Origin: Phocoena phocoena
Taxonomy: Eukaryota > Chordata > Mammalia > Artiodactyla > Phocoenidae
Length of the DNA: 64,000 bases
Assembly: GCF_963924675.1 (NCBI RefSeq)
Contig: NC_089234.1
Span: 26,527,668-26,591,667, forward strand
Direction: 5' to 3'
Both the position numbers and the translations under genes were made by a program. This document shows positions 34,800 through 45,884 of the stretch, one piece after another. The notes below the pieces were generated by a model that saw only the letters and a program-made list of their open reading frames with translations, had not been told where the DNA came from and searched no databases. The first letter of the stretch is position 1, and every line of letters starts with the position of its first letter.

Positions 34800-36990
34800 T
34801 TTTTATATTTTATACAGGATTTTTAACTGTAATAAGGAGAGAGAGGCTGAAGTAGGCTTACTCTGCCACACTGGAAGTGGAATCTCATCTTCAGTTTTTA
34901 GAGACATTTTTGCTGAATATAGAATTTTTCTTTCAATACTTAAAAAAATGTCATTTTGTTGTTTTCTGGCTTGCATAATTCCTGATGAGAAGTCTAGTGT
35001 CATTCTTAGCTTCATTTCTCTGTATATATCTTTTTTCTCTGCATGCTTTTAACATTTTCTCTTTATTGCTGATTTTCAGTAGTTTATCATGTGCCTTAAC
35101 ATGGTTTTCTTTATTTTTCCTGGAGTCTCTTGAGCTTCTTGGATCTGTGGATTTCTGGTTTTCATCAAATGTGGAAAAGTTTTGGCTGTTAATTTCTTCA
35201 GATATTTTTCTGTCCCCTCTCCTCTTTTCTTGTTTTGGAACTTCAATTATATATATGTTAGACCTCTTGACAGTGTCCCATAGGTCACTAAAGCTCTGTG
35301 GGTATTTTTTCCTTTCTTTCCATTTTTTTTTGGTCTTTTCTCTCTCTTTCATTTTATTTTATGTATTTATACTATTTATTTTTGGCTGCACTGGGTCTTC
35401 ATTGGGTCTTCGCACGGGCTTTCTCTAGTTGCAGTGAGTGGGGGCTACTCTTTGTCGCGGTACACGGGCTTCTCATTGTGGTGGCTTTTCTTGTTGCAGA
35501 ACACTGGCTCTAGGCGCATGGGCTTCAGTAGTTGTGGTGCACGGGCTCAGTAGTTGTGGCTCGTGGGCTTAGTTGCTCTGCAGCATGTGGGATCTTCCTG
35601 GACCAGGGGTTGAATCTGTGTCTTCTCACTGTTGTGGCCTCCCCCGTTGCGGAGCACAGGCTCCGGACGCGCAGGCCCCGTGGCCATGGCTCACGGGCCT
35701 AGCTGCTCCGCGGCTTGTGGGATCTTCCCGGACCGGGACACGAGCCCGTGTCCCCTACATCGGCAGGCGGACTCTCAAGCACTGCGCCACCAGGGAAGCC
35801 CAACAGGTATATTCTTAACCACTGTGCCACCAGGGAAGTCCCTGTCTTTCATTTTAGATAGTTTCTATTCCTCAGTCTTCAAATTCACTGATCTTTTCTT
35901 CTGTGTTTTTTCTAATGTGCTGTTAATCTCATTAATCTCAATTCATTTCATCCTAGTGTATTTTTTTGTTTCATAAAGCATTTTCTTCCCTAGAAGTTCT
36001 ATTTAGACTTCTTTCTTTAATATGTTCATTTCTTTCCTCATCATGTTTATATTTTCCTCAATCTTCCTGAGCATATGGAGCATATTTACAATAGCTGTTC
36101 TAATGTCCTTTTCTGCTAATTCCATCATCTCTCTTCATGTCTAGATCTGTTTCTATTGACTGATTTTTCTCCTGCTTATGGGTCATATTTTTTTCTGCTT
36201 CTTTGAATGCTGGTCATTTTTAAATTGGATTTGTAACATTTTAATGTTAATGTTGTAAGTGCTTGATTTTCTTATGTTTTTTTTTTATATAATGTTGGAC
36301 TTTGTTCTGGAATGCAGTTGTGTTGTGTGGAATCAGTTTCATCCTTTTAGGGTTTGCTTTTAAGGGTTGTTAGGGCAGGTTGAGAGCAACTTTTATTATG
36401 GACTAATTTGGCCCCATTACTAATGCAGTACCCATCTGCAGACTCTACCTGATAACCCATGTATTAGTAGGTTTTTCCACTCTTGCTGGTAGAAATGCAA
36501 ATTATTTTATTTGTGGAGCCTTCTATGAGCGCCACAATTTCTTCTCTTTTCCAGTGGTTCTTCACCGCCAGCTTTGGGTAGTTTCCTCTTCCCTGTGTGA
36601 AGATCGGTGCTCAGCAAAAGATGGAAGAGGACCCCTCTACAAACTTCCATAGTTCCCTGTCAAACTCCCTCCTCTACAGTACTCTACCCCACAAATTCTA
36701 GGTGCCTTGGCCTGCCCAGTTGCTTATCTCTATGTCTTTGGCTTGGCACGACTTCTGGATTCTGTTTAAGTTCCTCCTCCCTGCCCTGTAGGCTAGAAAC
36801 TTTTTCACATAGTAAGTTGGGGTAATCGTAGGGTTCACCTTGTTTGTTTTCCGTCTTCAGGGATCACAGTTCTATATACTTGTTGTCCAGTGTCTGAAAA
36901 CTCTTGTTTCATATATTTTGTTCAGTTTTCTATTGTTTGAGGTAGGAAGGTTAATTATGTCTTGATATTCTATCATGGCTAGAAGAGGAA
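34800..36990 (-). mobile_element. Second old L1 5' segment, same orientation, split by composite SINE
   Basis: A minus-strand frame at 35352-34951 carries an ORF1-like stretch (SFSDLWDTVKRSNIYIIEVP). attcctgatgagaagtctag and ttgaatgctggtcattttta are L1M-like. It repeats the type of content of 32.9-34.5 kb, so two separate insertions or a duplication. Confidence 0.65.
35356..35842 (-). mobile_element. Composite CHR SINE: long-body copy containing a young copy
   Basis: The outer copy starts ggctgcactgggtcttcatt and ends gccaccagggaagtccc. At about 35623 it switches to a young copy (ttctcactgttgtggcctcc ... gccaccagggaagccc, to 35801) and then resumes at aggtatattcttaacc. The outer duplication is tctttcatttta. 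The inner copy lacks its 3' tail and has no duplication. Confidence 0.9.
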
Positions 36991-38317
36991 GGCTCACTGA
37001 GACTTTTTTGATAAAGGCACACATTTAATATTCCTATGGCATTAATTTATTGCAGTGATATCCACTGAATAGGAAGGACCTTGACACAAGCTGCCCTGAA
37101 CCATAAATGATACCATATTTTGAACTGTTTTTTTCATTAAAAAAAAAGATAATTAGAAAAGAAAAAGCAAGGTAAAAAACATTTTTACAATCTCTCCTTT
37201 CTAGTATGACCACTGTTTTCATAGTTGTATATTAGTCTACTTGTATGCATAGTTTTACATAGTTGTAATTATGTTTTCCTATTTCGTGTTTTTTTAAACC
37301 GTCAGAACATTTTCCTTTCTTTTTGTAGTTTTCTTAGGTCTCTTTCTCTCTCTCCCTCTCTCTCTCATTTTTTGCATAGTATGGATGTAGTTTATTTAAC
37401 CATTCCTCCTTTTCATGGAAATTACAGTTTCCAGTTTTTGCTGTTACTTAACTCTCTTTCTTTAATGGCCACATGGTATGCTATTTTTGTGTACCATAAT
37501 TTACTACATAAATGATAACCTTAGCTTGAGGCATTTAGGGCATTTTGAGATAATTTTGTGTTTAAATTTGGTAACTTAGAAAAGAATGTAAAAGCCTATG
37601 GCATTTCTAAGGGAAATGCAGTGATGAGGTCTGGGTGCTTGTTCACTAAAAACAGAAGTGACAGGATGTTAACAGAGAAATAATACATGGACAGGGTTAA
37701 ATACCTCTCTGAGGTAAGGAGAGTAAAATTCAGCTCAATTCTATAAGGGTTAGGTCCTCACCATCAGAGAATTTATGATTTAGTGGAGGGTCTAGTGAAA
37801 AACAGATGCATCTAAACAGTTTTTGCAATTGAGTTGAAAAAAATACATCTGACCTGCTTGAAACAATTTTGTTCATTACGCGAATAAATTTGCACAAACA
37901 CTAGGTGAAACCTGAGTTCAGACTGTAGAGCTCTAACTTGAAACTATATCAAGTTCCCCTTCACTAAATCTTGTAAATTAGAAAAGCAGCTCTCTGATCA
38001 TGTTTTATTAAGGCTTCCATCTTCTCTTTCATAAAATTGCATGAATTTATAAAAATGAAGTATTGCTAGAATAGATGCAGAATAGCCAGATGAACTTTCT
38101 TTCCCTATTACAGTTATAGGCCCTCCCTCTAGTAAAGCTGCTGCTACTACTCTTCTTGCTAGAGGAATACTGGTCAGGAGTAGGTAGTGATGGTACTCAG
38201 GTGTAAAGTTCCTATGCAGATTGATTACACATTTCTTAATGTTACTTAGGCTGTGACTTCCAACCTTTGAGAAAGTCTCAGGTACATTCTTTTATTTGTT
38301 TGGGAGACAAGTCTATT
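36991..38317. other. Intron D-E unique stretch
   Basis: A short CT-rich tract (37339-37369). 37375-37515 looks like old, reversed L1 material (gtagtttatttaaccattcc, gccacatggtatgctatttt), not certain. The rest is unique. Confidence 0.35.
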
Positions 38318-38515
38318 TAAATTCATAATAACTAATACTTATATAACATTTACTATGTGCCATGCACTGATCTAAGGCTTTATATGTAACTTATTTGATT
38401 TTCATGATTATACTTTCATATAAGTATTAGTATTATTCTCTAGTAAGTGGCAGGGGCTAGACTGGGACTCCGACAGTTGGCTTCAGAGTTCACACTCTTA
38501 ACCATTCACTGTGTA
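38318..38515 (-). mobile_element. MIR SINE, nearly complete
   Basis: acatttactatgtgccatgc, ctaaggctttatatgtaact, ctagtaagtggcaggggcta and cacactcttaaccattcact read as a full MIR in reverse. Confidence 0.85.
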
Positions 38516-38521
38516 AGTGCA

Positions 38522-38705
38522 GGCTGTAGAACCATTCCCTCTAGGTTTAAATTCTAGCTCCATTACCTACAACTCTGTGAATGAACTTGATCAATTAATT
38601 ATTTGTCTCCTCCGAGTCTCATATGTATGCTGTATTGCATATAACCTTTGTCCAATTTCTGGCACATAGTAAACTCGCTACATGTTTAGCTCATATTAGT
38701 TATTC
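38522..38705 (+). mobile_element. MIR SINE, sense, head-to-head with the previous one
   Basis: ggtttaaattctagctccat, tgtctcctccgagtctcat and tctggcacatagtaaactcg follow sense MIR order. Only a few bases separate it from the reverse MIR at 38318-38515. Confidence 0.75.
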
Positions 38706-39468
38706 ACTCGTTAAAAACATATGCTTGGAGTGCCCACCATATGCTTGCTCTTTCAAGGAGCACTTGTGCTGGTTTGTCTCTTTTCCAAAATAGTGTAGGT
38801 ACTGTAATGTGTGACCATGAAGCTCATAGCTGATAGAGGATATGATGATTTGTATTTCCATCATTCCTTCTTCTGTGAGTAAGGGTGGAAAAGAGACTTT
38901 GGTCAGAGAAGGGAAGAATATTCCTGTTGATTCATGTTGCAGGTCACACAGTTAAGTCAGAGGAGCTAAAACAGGTTACTCCGTGATTGAAACATGACCA
39001 TGTTCTATCTTGCAAGGTTATTTGTCCTGTTTGACCCAGCTTAGACCTTCAGGAGAAAGACATACTGTATGTGGAGCAGGAGGGGGCACTTGCTCAGCTG
39101 GCCAGTTCCACTAAATCAGCCCCAGCCATTAGGGAAATGATAAATGTGGCAATCAGGTGACCCATCACACCCCAGTGTAGATTTTAAATGAATGCAAAAA
39201 CTAGCAGGGAGTGGAGAGAGGGGAGCCCAAGGCAGAGGAGAAGTAGAATATTTTGATAGAAAGTGAAAAAAAGAGGAAAAAGTTTGCGGTAAAGATAGTT
39301 GAGAATAAGCCCTTACTTTTTTCCCTAGATGAAGATGTCTTAAATAGAAGATTGGCCCAGGCTCCGTTTGGTTATTCTAATAGTGATATTCTGCGATGTG
39401 TCTTCATTCCTCGTATTTGTGTTTTATACCAGGGGTCTAACACATCTTTGTTCTTTCCTTTTTTACAG
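38706..39468. other. End of intron D-E
   Basis: Unique, with a purine-rich patch (39200-39290). The last 20 nt give the T-rich tract and cag acceptor of exon E. Confidence 0.4.
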
Positions 39469-39544
39469 TCCTGAGGCTTTCTACCAATGCAGGCCAGTGG
39501 AAAGAAGCAGCTAGCAAGGTGACCCACGCATTGGTTAATATCAG
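39469..39544 (+). CDS. ARMH3: ARMH3 internal coding exon E
   Basis: 76-nt exon. TC completes Val with the last G of exon D, followed by 24 codons ([17 protein letters not shown]..., ending HALVNI) and AG of an Arg/Ser codon to be completed by the next, unseen exon. The acceptor is a TTTTAC tract with cag at 39466-39468; the donor is gtgagg at 39545-39550. It encodes an amphipathic helix with a charged Lys/Glu face. In vertebrate ARMH3 roughly 100 more residues follow to the C-terminus. I found no plausible continuation exon between 39545 and 64000, so the next intron exceeds 24 kb. Confidence 0.91.
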
Positions 39545-39550
39545 GTGAGG

Positions 39551-41504
39551 AATGAGGATTTATCTCTTTCAGAGTTCCTTGGCTCAGCCTGAGGTTTATT
39601 GTACCTTTCTAAGTGGAGTGTGTTGAACAGCACCGCTATTTTAAGCCCTGATGTCTGTAGGAGTGGAAGAAATTGTCATATTTGATCAAGAAAAGCAGGA
39701 ATGCATGTGTCTTTCATTTTGTCATATTGAAATAACTCACAGTGTTTGCTCTTCTCTGAATTTTCTTACCAAGAGATGGTTGCAAGCCCGTTTCAGCATC
39801 TTTGTTGCCAAAGTGTTTTCTGTGTATAGGTCATCTGAAAGCTGTTGTGTGGCAATTTTTTCTGTCATTCTCCAAGAGTTGAATGAATGACTCATGGGGA
39901 TCTGGAACTTTGACGTTTTGCTTTACATGGCTATTTCTGTTTGTGGTAAACAGAGCCAAATGGAGCTCATGGGGCTAAGTCATTTCAGGTTTCTTATGAA
40001 ACAGCAAGGCAATTATAGCGTGCTGTATGTATTGGATAAAATTGAGTCAGACATGGAGTTGGTTTAGGGTTTTGAGGAAGTAGCACACACTCACAGGAGT
40101 GAGCTGTTTGTAAATGGAGAGAATGTGCCTTCAGTATTATGAAACCTAAGGCTGACTTTTCTTACGTGCCTTGCTCCCTTTGTGCCTATCATTTTTCATT
40201 TTCTCAACAGTTATTATATTGCTCTTGCAAACAATTGAAAAATTAACATTGAGTACAAGAGGCAAACCCAACAGATGGGGAAACTTGATTTAGCTCCAGA
40301 TGTAAGCCTTGCCAGACATTTCCAGTAATAGTAATGCACATTTACAACTTGGTATAGATTCTAATTTGTGACAGAGCTGGGATTGTGTTTATTTCTATAT
40401 CTTTCTTTTCTTGCCCTTTTTTTTTTTTTTAAAGGTAAAATGTCCTGTCCCTGCAGTGATGTACTAGTGTTTGGCAAATCTGGGAACAAAAGAAAAAGTG
40501 TGAATTGTGTGTGTTGGGAGGGCTGGGATGAGGGAGCATGGGGGTGAGATGTGCTAACAAGATTGTATTGAAGGTATTGAAGGTTGATCTGCCTTACCTG
40601 ACGCGAGACATTTTTTAGTAAACACGGTTTTATAAATCTCACAACTAAATACATAACTGCATCGAGCAAATAAGCCAGATACTGTAGTAAGGCCTTATGA
40701 TAAATGTGATTTTCTGTAGGATTCAGGAATTACAAACTGCTTTCTCCCAAATATCCCTTTGTGACCCAAGGGCAGTATGACAAATGTGAGTGTTTGAAAG
40801 AAACACCAGATTCCGGGCTACAGTAAGAAGTGCATATGGGTATAATTTATGTTGTGTTTATTTATTCATGTATTTACTTAGGCTTTCCAGGCAGTTCCTT
40901 TTCATCTGGGGCCTGTTTCCTTGATCACAATCCTTTATGCTTTCTTTATATCCTACCTTGTTGCTTTTCCTTTCAGTGGCTTCTGGCTTGGCTGCTGTCA
41001 TTCTTCCCAAGGGCCATCAAACAGCTGATTTAAGCTATTGGCCTGTCCTTTTTCTTTTTTTTGTCCCTTTTCCGAATAGCCCAGAAACAACTGGCCTGAG
41101 ATTTGAGCAGATAACCATGACCTCTTCCTTCTCTTTTTAGGTCTCTATCAGGCCTACCTATACCTCCATTTTCATTCCTCAAACTTCTTTGATGAACTTG
41201 CTGCAGCGAGTAATTATATCATCCTCACTGTTGCTAATGAATTAGACTTGGAGTATATGTAAAAAGTATCAAAGATCCAGTCAGTTTTTTCAAGAGGTTA
41301 CTGGAAAGATGTGTTAGAATATCACTTATCACACTAAAGCCAGAGCAGGGGGAAATACTGGTGATGCTGAGCCTGCAAAAGTTTACTTTTTTCCTTTTTA
41401 ACATTTATTTTCACTTAATAAGTGCTAAACTTGTTGCTGCTCTTTCTTAAACTGCTGTCTTCTTCAGTCGTCAGACTCTATAGCATGCATTATAAACTTT
41501 AAAA
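39551..41504. other. Intron after exon E, first unique stretch
   Basis: Only a T-run (40420-40433) stands out. No exon continuing ARMH3 was found. Confidence 0.4.
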
Positions 41505-41640
41505 AAATATACTTTTTACCAATGAGGAAACTGAGTCTTAAGGATATTTGAATTGCAGAAATCCCACAATTGTTGTGTGGCAAAGCTGAGAATTACTCAT
41601 AGGTCTTCTAATTCACAAGTCCAGGGCTCTTTCTTTTATA
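41505..41640 (-). mobile_element. MIR SINE fragment
   Basis: accaatgaggaaactgagtc, ttgtgtggcaaagctgagaa and caagtccagggctctttctt in reverse order. Confidence 0.65.
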
Positions 41641-41734
41641 TAGTAACACCTCCTTCTATAGTGTTACATCAAAGGCTCCTGGAGGTAAACAGAAAACTCA
41701 GTATGATGTATTGAAAGGGGCATGGGCATGGAAA

Positions 41735-41925
41735 TTTGAGTTAGAGAAACTGGGTTTTTAATTTTTATCTCTACCACTTAATATGTGATCTCGAGCAAGT
41801 TATTTAGCATCTCTGGACCTCTTTCCACCATCTATAAAATGGAGGTCATGATGATATCAATTGTTTCACAGGGAAGTAGTTGTGAGAATTACATATAATG
41901 TAACATATATTAAAGTATTTAGTAA
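41735..41925 (+). mobile_element. MIR SINE
   Basis: ttatctctaccacttaatat, gtgatctcgagcaagttatt, tctataaaatggaggtcatg and tgtgagaattacatataatg in sense order. With the previous entry it forms another inverted MIR pair. Confidence 0.75.
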
Positions 41926-41931
41926 ACTATA

Positions 41932-42612
41932 AAATACTGGTCATTTCATTTAGCGTAATGTCTGTACGGTCTATCCCTGTTGTAGCATGTGTCAGAATTT
42001 CCTTCCTTTTTAGGCTGAGTAATATTACTGTTTATTTATTCATTCATTCATTCATTTATGGCTGCATTGGGTCTTTGTTGCTGCGCATGGGCTTTCTCTA
42101 GTTGCGGTGAGCGGGGGCTACTCTGTTGCGGCGCGTGGGCTTCTCATTGTGGTGGCTTCTCTTGTTGCAGAGCACGGGCTCTAGGCACGCCGGCTTCAGT
42201 AGTCGTGGCACACGGGCTCAGTAGTTGTGGCTTGTGGGTTCTAGAGCACAGGCTCAGTAGTTGTGGCGCACGGGCTTAGTTGCTGCACGGCATGTGGGAT
42301 CTTCCCGGATCAGGGCTCGAACCCGTGTCTCCTGCATTGTCAGGCGGATTCTTAACCACTGCGCCACCAGGGAAGCCCTAATATTCCATTTTATGTATAT
42401 GCCACATTTTGTTTATCCATTCATCACTGATGAAACCCCAAGTGGATTGCTTCCACCTTTTGGTTGTTGTGGTTTTGGTTATTTGTACATGGGTGTACAA
42501 ATATCTGTTCAGTTCCTGCTTTCACTTCTTTTGCGAATATACGCAGAAGTGGAATTGATAGATTGTATGGTAATCTTATGTTTAATATTTTGAGGAATTG
42601 CCATACCATTTT
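41932..42612 (-). mobile_element. Old L1 3' segment split by a SINE
   Basis: tttcatttagcgtaatgtct, gtagcatgtgtcagaatttc before, and ccattttatgtatatgccac, tttgcgaatatacgcagaag after the SINE. Confidence 0.7.
42027..42378 (-). mobile_element. CHR SINE, long-body form
   Basis: (attc)n/T-rich tail, gctgcattgggtctttgttg, body units and gcgccaccagggaagccc. Duplication taatatt at 42020 and 42379. Confidence 0.92.
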
Positions 42613-43102
42613 TCTGGTTTAGCATTCTGAGCCTTCCTTAGACTGTTTCCTAAGTATGTCTTCATTTATCCCTTCTCTAAATGTTAAAATGTTACCCGTA
42701 AAAGATGTTTTGCTTTTCTTTGTAGGTAGGCTGTGTTGCTTTGAATAAGGGTGTTCCAAGGAGTATTCTTTTCTCTGAGTTAGTATTCTCTTAGCTGAGG
42801 GCAAATAAGTGGTATGACTAAGAAGTCAGCATTCCACTGAGCCAATGGTAATGAGTGCTGCCTTATGCTCCTTAGCTTTGCTTCTTAAGAGCCTTGTGTT
42901 GTACATCCATGACACTGTTAACTTTGGGTGGTTTAGAAAACAAGAGACTGTCAGAAAATTGGACCTGTGGGTCTCCCAGGGATACTATGGGATATTTAGC
43001 TTCTGGCCACCAGATTGATTATCAACGACAGAGTGTATAAAGGCTCAGTAGTAAAGTTGTGATGGTATGCAACATTTACTTATGTTGTTTGTAAAGGTTG
43101 TA

Positions 43103-43163
43103 TTGATCCCACACCTGGAAAGGATTTCTGTCTTTTGTTGATCCTACACCTGGAAAGGATTTT
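43103..43163. repeat. Imperfect tandem duplication beside the microsatellite
   Basis: ttgatcccacacctggaaag...tctttt and ttgatcctacacctggaaag...tttt are two near-identical copies about 36-38 nt apart. A third trace (cctggaaaagatttct) follows the SINE at 43488 as its target-site duplication. Confidence 0.8.
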
Positions 43164-43384
43164 CTTTTTTCTTTCTTTCTTTCTTTCTTTCTTTTCTTTT
43201 TCTTTCTTCCTTCCTTCCTTCCTTCCTGCCTGCCTTCCTTCCTTCCTTCCTTTCCTCCCTCCCTCCCTTCCTTCCTTCCTTCCTTCTTTCTCTTTCTCCC
43301 TTCCTTCCTTCCTTCCTTCTTTCTTTCTCTTTCTCCCTTCCTTCCTAACTCCCTCCCTCCCTTCCGTCCTTCCTTCCTTCCTTT
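43163..43384. repeat. Long pure pyrimidine microsatellite (TTTC/CCTT)n
   Basis: About 220 nt with almost only C and T on the + strand (a single taa interruption near 43347 and rare G), in blocks of cttt, ccttt and cctt units. It runs directly into the 3' end of the SINE at 43385, so it most likely grew from that SINE's A-tail. Confidence 0.95.
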
Positions 43385-43487
43385 TAAATTTGGCTGCACT
43401 TCACGGCATGCGGAACTTCCCCAACCAGGGATCAAACCCCTTCAGTGGAAGTGCAGAATCTTAACCACTGGACCACCAGGGAAACCC
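43385..43487 (-). mobile_element. CHR-type SINE, short older form
   Basis: aaatttggctgcacttcacg, ccaaccagggatcaaacccc and gaccaccagggaaaccccc. Target duplication ctggaaaggatttct (left, about 43152) against ctggaaaagatttct (right). Confidence 0.88.
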
Positions 43488-43499
43488 CCTGGAAAAGAT

Positions 43500-45884
43500 T
43501 TCTAAGGCAGAGTGAACAAACTCTTAGCCACCTCTCCTGTAGTATGTATGTTCTTTGATAATCACGGCAAGGGATTGGGTTGCGTGTGAAATTTTCAGAT
43601 ACCTAACAGCTGGGAGGGCCTCGGAGACTGGTTTGCCAGTTGATGACAGCTACAAGTTATGTCTTTGGGATCTTCTGGAACGCAGTGCATGCGATGGCAA
43701 CCCTAACAGTATCTCACCAACAGTGAAAAGCAGCAGAAAGCCTGCAGACCTTTCTTTTTTTTGGAGTTTAGATTGTGACAGTGAAAACTAAAAGTACTTC
43801 TACTTGCTTGGAGGCCTAAATTTGCTCAAGTGTCAGTGTTTGCTTTTTACTTGTCTTTAGTGGCTTAGTCATGCTAGTTCTTTAACTGTCAAAGTTATTT
43901 GTGTTTAAACAATTTGTCTCTCTCTGCTTGATCCTTCAGAGAGATTCTTAAAATGCAGCTGCTGAGAAACTGCTATTTTTACTGAAACACCTGATGTCGT
44001 TAACATACAGGGCCCTATGTTTGTTCCTCCCTATCAGAGCGTTGTTCTATTGCTTTGCCACAAGAAAAATAAAATAGTATTGCTCCACCTTTAAAATTCC
44101 ACTTGGTATAATTGTTACTTCAGCTGCCTTCACGTATCTACTGATCCCCAAAGGAAAAATACCCTGAGGGGCTATGTGCAGGGCTGGAAGGAAAACATTT
44201 AGAAGTTTTGCTTGGAGACTTCTATGCTAAATATTTCCCCTCACCACTTAGCAGGCTACCCCAGTGAGGTCCTGTACTTTAGGGAAGATGTCTGCTGACT
44301 ATTAACCTAATTAGTCAGAAGAGAAAAAGAAAAATGTTAGACTAAAATCTGACCTTCATCTAACCAAAGAACTTTCAAGGTAAGTAATTTGAAGCCCTTA
44401 ATGAATCTCTTCACGTTAACATCTTATTGCTTTTCACTTAATGAGCATTTTATTAGCACCAGGTTCACAATCCTGTTCTCTTGTTGCTCACAGAAATAGT
44501 GGCTGAATGACTGCAAATAGGTTTTTCTCCTGATCTGTAATTTTCTTAAGGTGGATAAAGTTTGATCTATGATATTACTCTATAGTTAATATATTAATTT
44601 TTCCTTTTATTTGGAATGCATTAAGCTAAAGTTTAGTTTGTCTTTGAGAATGACTTTTTAGATACTGCTGGGGTTAGTGACAAGCCTGGGGTTTGGAATG
44701 AGAATTTAGTGCATTTCTTTGTAAGTCTCTTAATTGTTCCCCAGTGAGATTGCCTCTTGTCCCCGTTTGCTCCACTGGTCTTTTTGTTCCGATGCTGAGG
44801 TGTGCTCCTCCCTCCTGCTTATGTGCTTATGTAGCTATTTTCCTTCATCCTAAAAAATACTCCCTCAAAAAAAAAAAAAAAAAAAGGAATGCTTTAAATG
44901 TACACTCTGCTGGGGGCTCTCAGGAACAAGAAAATCTCTCAGCACCCTCTGGATACGGGGGTTCATTGAGAATAACACCCTTTGGAGTGGGCTGTGTATA
45001 GAATTCTGACTGTCACGGGGTGAGGGGTACGGAACACCCTCAGGCAGTGATCAAGGCCACAGTTGATGGCCACAGAGTTAGAGTTGGGAAGGGAATAGAA
45101 GGTCTCATCCAGGCAAAATCTCCCCAAATCCCTTTGCCCATGCACCTGTTTGGGCTACAAAATTTGCCTCTTAGTCACAGCTCTCTTATCAGAATGGATA
45201 CTGATGAGTTGAGAGGGGGAGCAGTTTGATGCCAAGCATTTCAGCTGAAAGATGCAACTTCGTCTAGTGAAAAGTAAATATGGACTAAAGTGACTAATGA
45301 TAGAAGCAGAGGCATTGGGCAGATGGCTCCTGAGTAGCAAGGAGTACACGAACATAATCTTCTAGTCCAGTTGTCTGCTCTAAAGTGGCAGGCAGGCTCA
45401 GATTATCCCCGGAGTCAGAATTTATCAGTAATGACCTTTCTTCTGTTAATCAGACCCTGCAGATCTCCCATTACAGAGAATGAAAAGCATTATGCAGATT
45501 AAAACAAAGCACCAAAATGAGGCTGCTATAATATCATTTCCCCAATACCTGGGAACATTACATATTATTCTAATAGTTGCTGTTCCCTAATCTCTTAAGA
45601 CTACAGCTAGAAATGAAAAACCAAACACTGAATCCCATGTGGTTAATCATCTCTTTTGCCCTAACTTGGTTTATGCTGCAAAGTGAGGTTTTGCATTAGG
45701 TTGTATCTAAGCTTGTGAACTGCAGTGCAGTAAAGAAGTCTTGGTTTAGGAGATTCAGATACTTATAATGAAATATTAAGATTTTTTTTGTTGGGGCTGC
45801 TGTGACTTTAGCATATAAAACCCCTCCTTACCTCAACCTGAAATTCCCTTGGGGTCTTTCTCCATTTTGCTTTGTAAAAAAAAA
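43500..45884. other. Long repeat-poor intronic block
   Basis: Over 2 kb with no recognised transposon except an A-run at 44867-44885. 43900-44130 and 45420-45660 are AT-rich, rich in ATTA/TAAT-type words, and look like constrained non-coding sequence (candidate regulatory DNA). No ORF with protein-like content. Confidence 0.4.

Noticed and set aside
43076..43464. Long open frames of Glu/Gly/Arg/Lys (minus) and Phe/Leu/Ser/Pro (plus)
   Set aside because: They are translations of the pyrimidine microsatellite; low complexity keeps them open.
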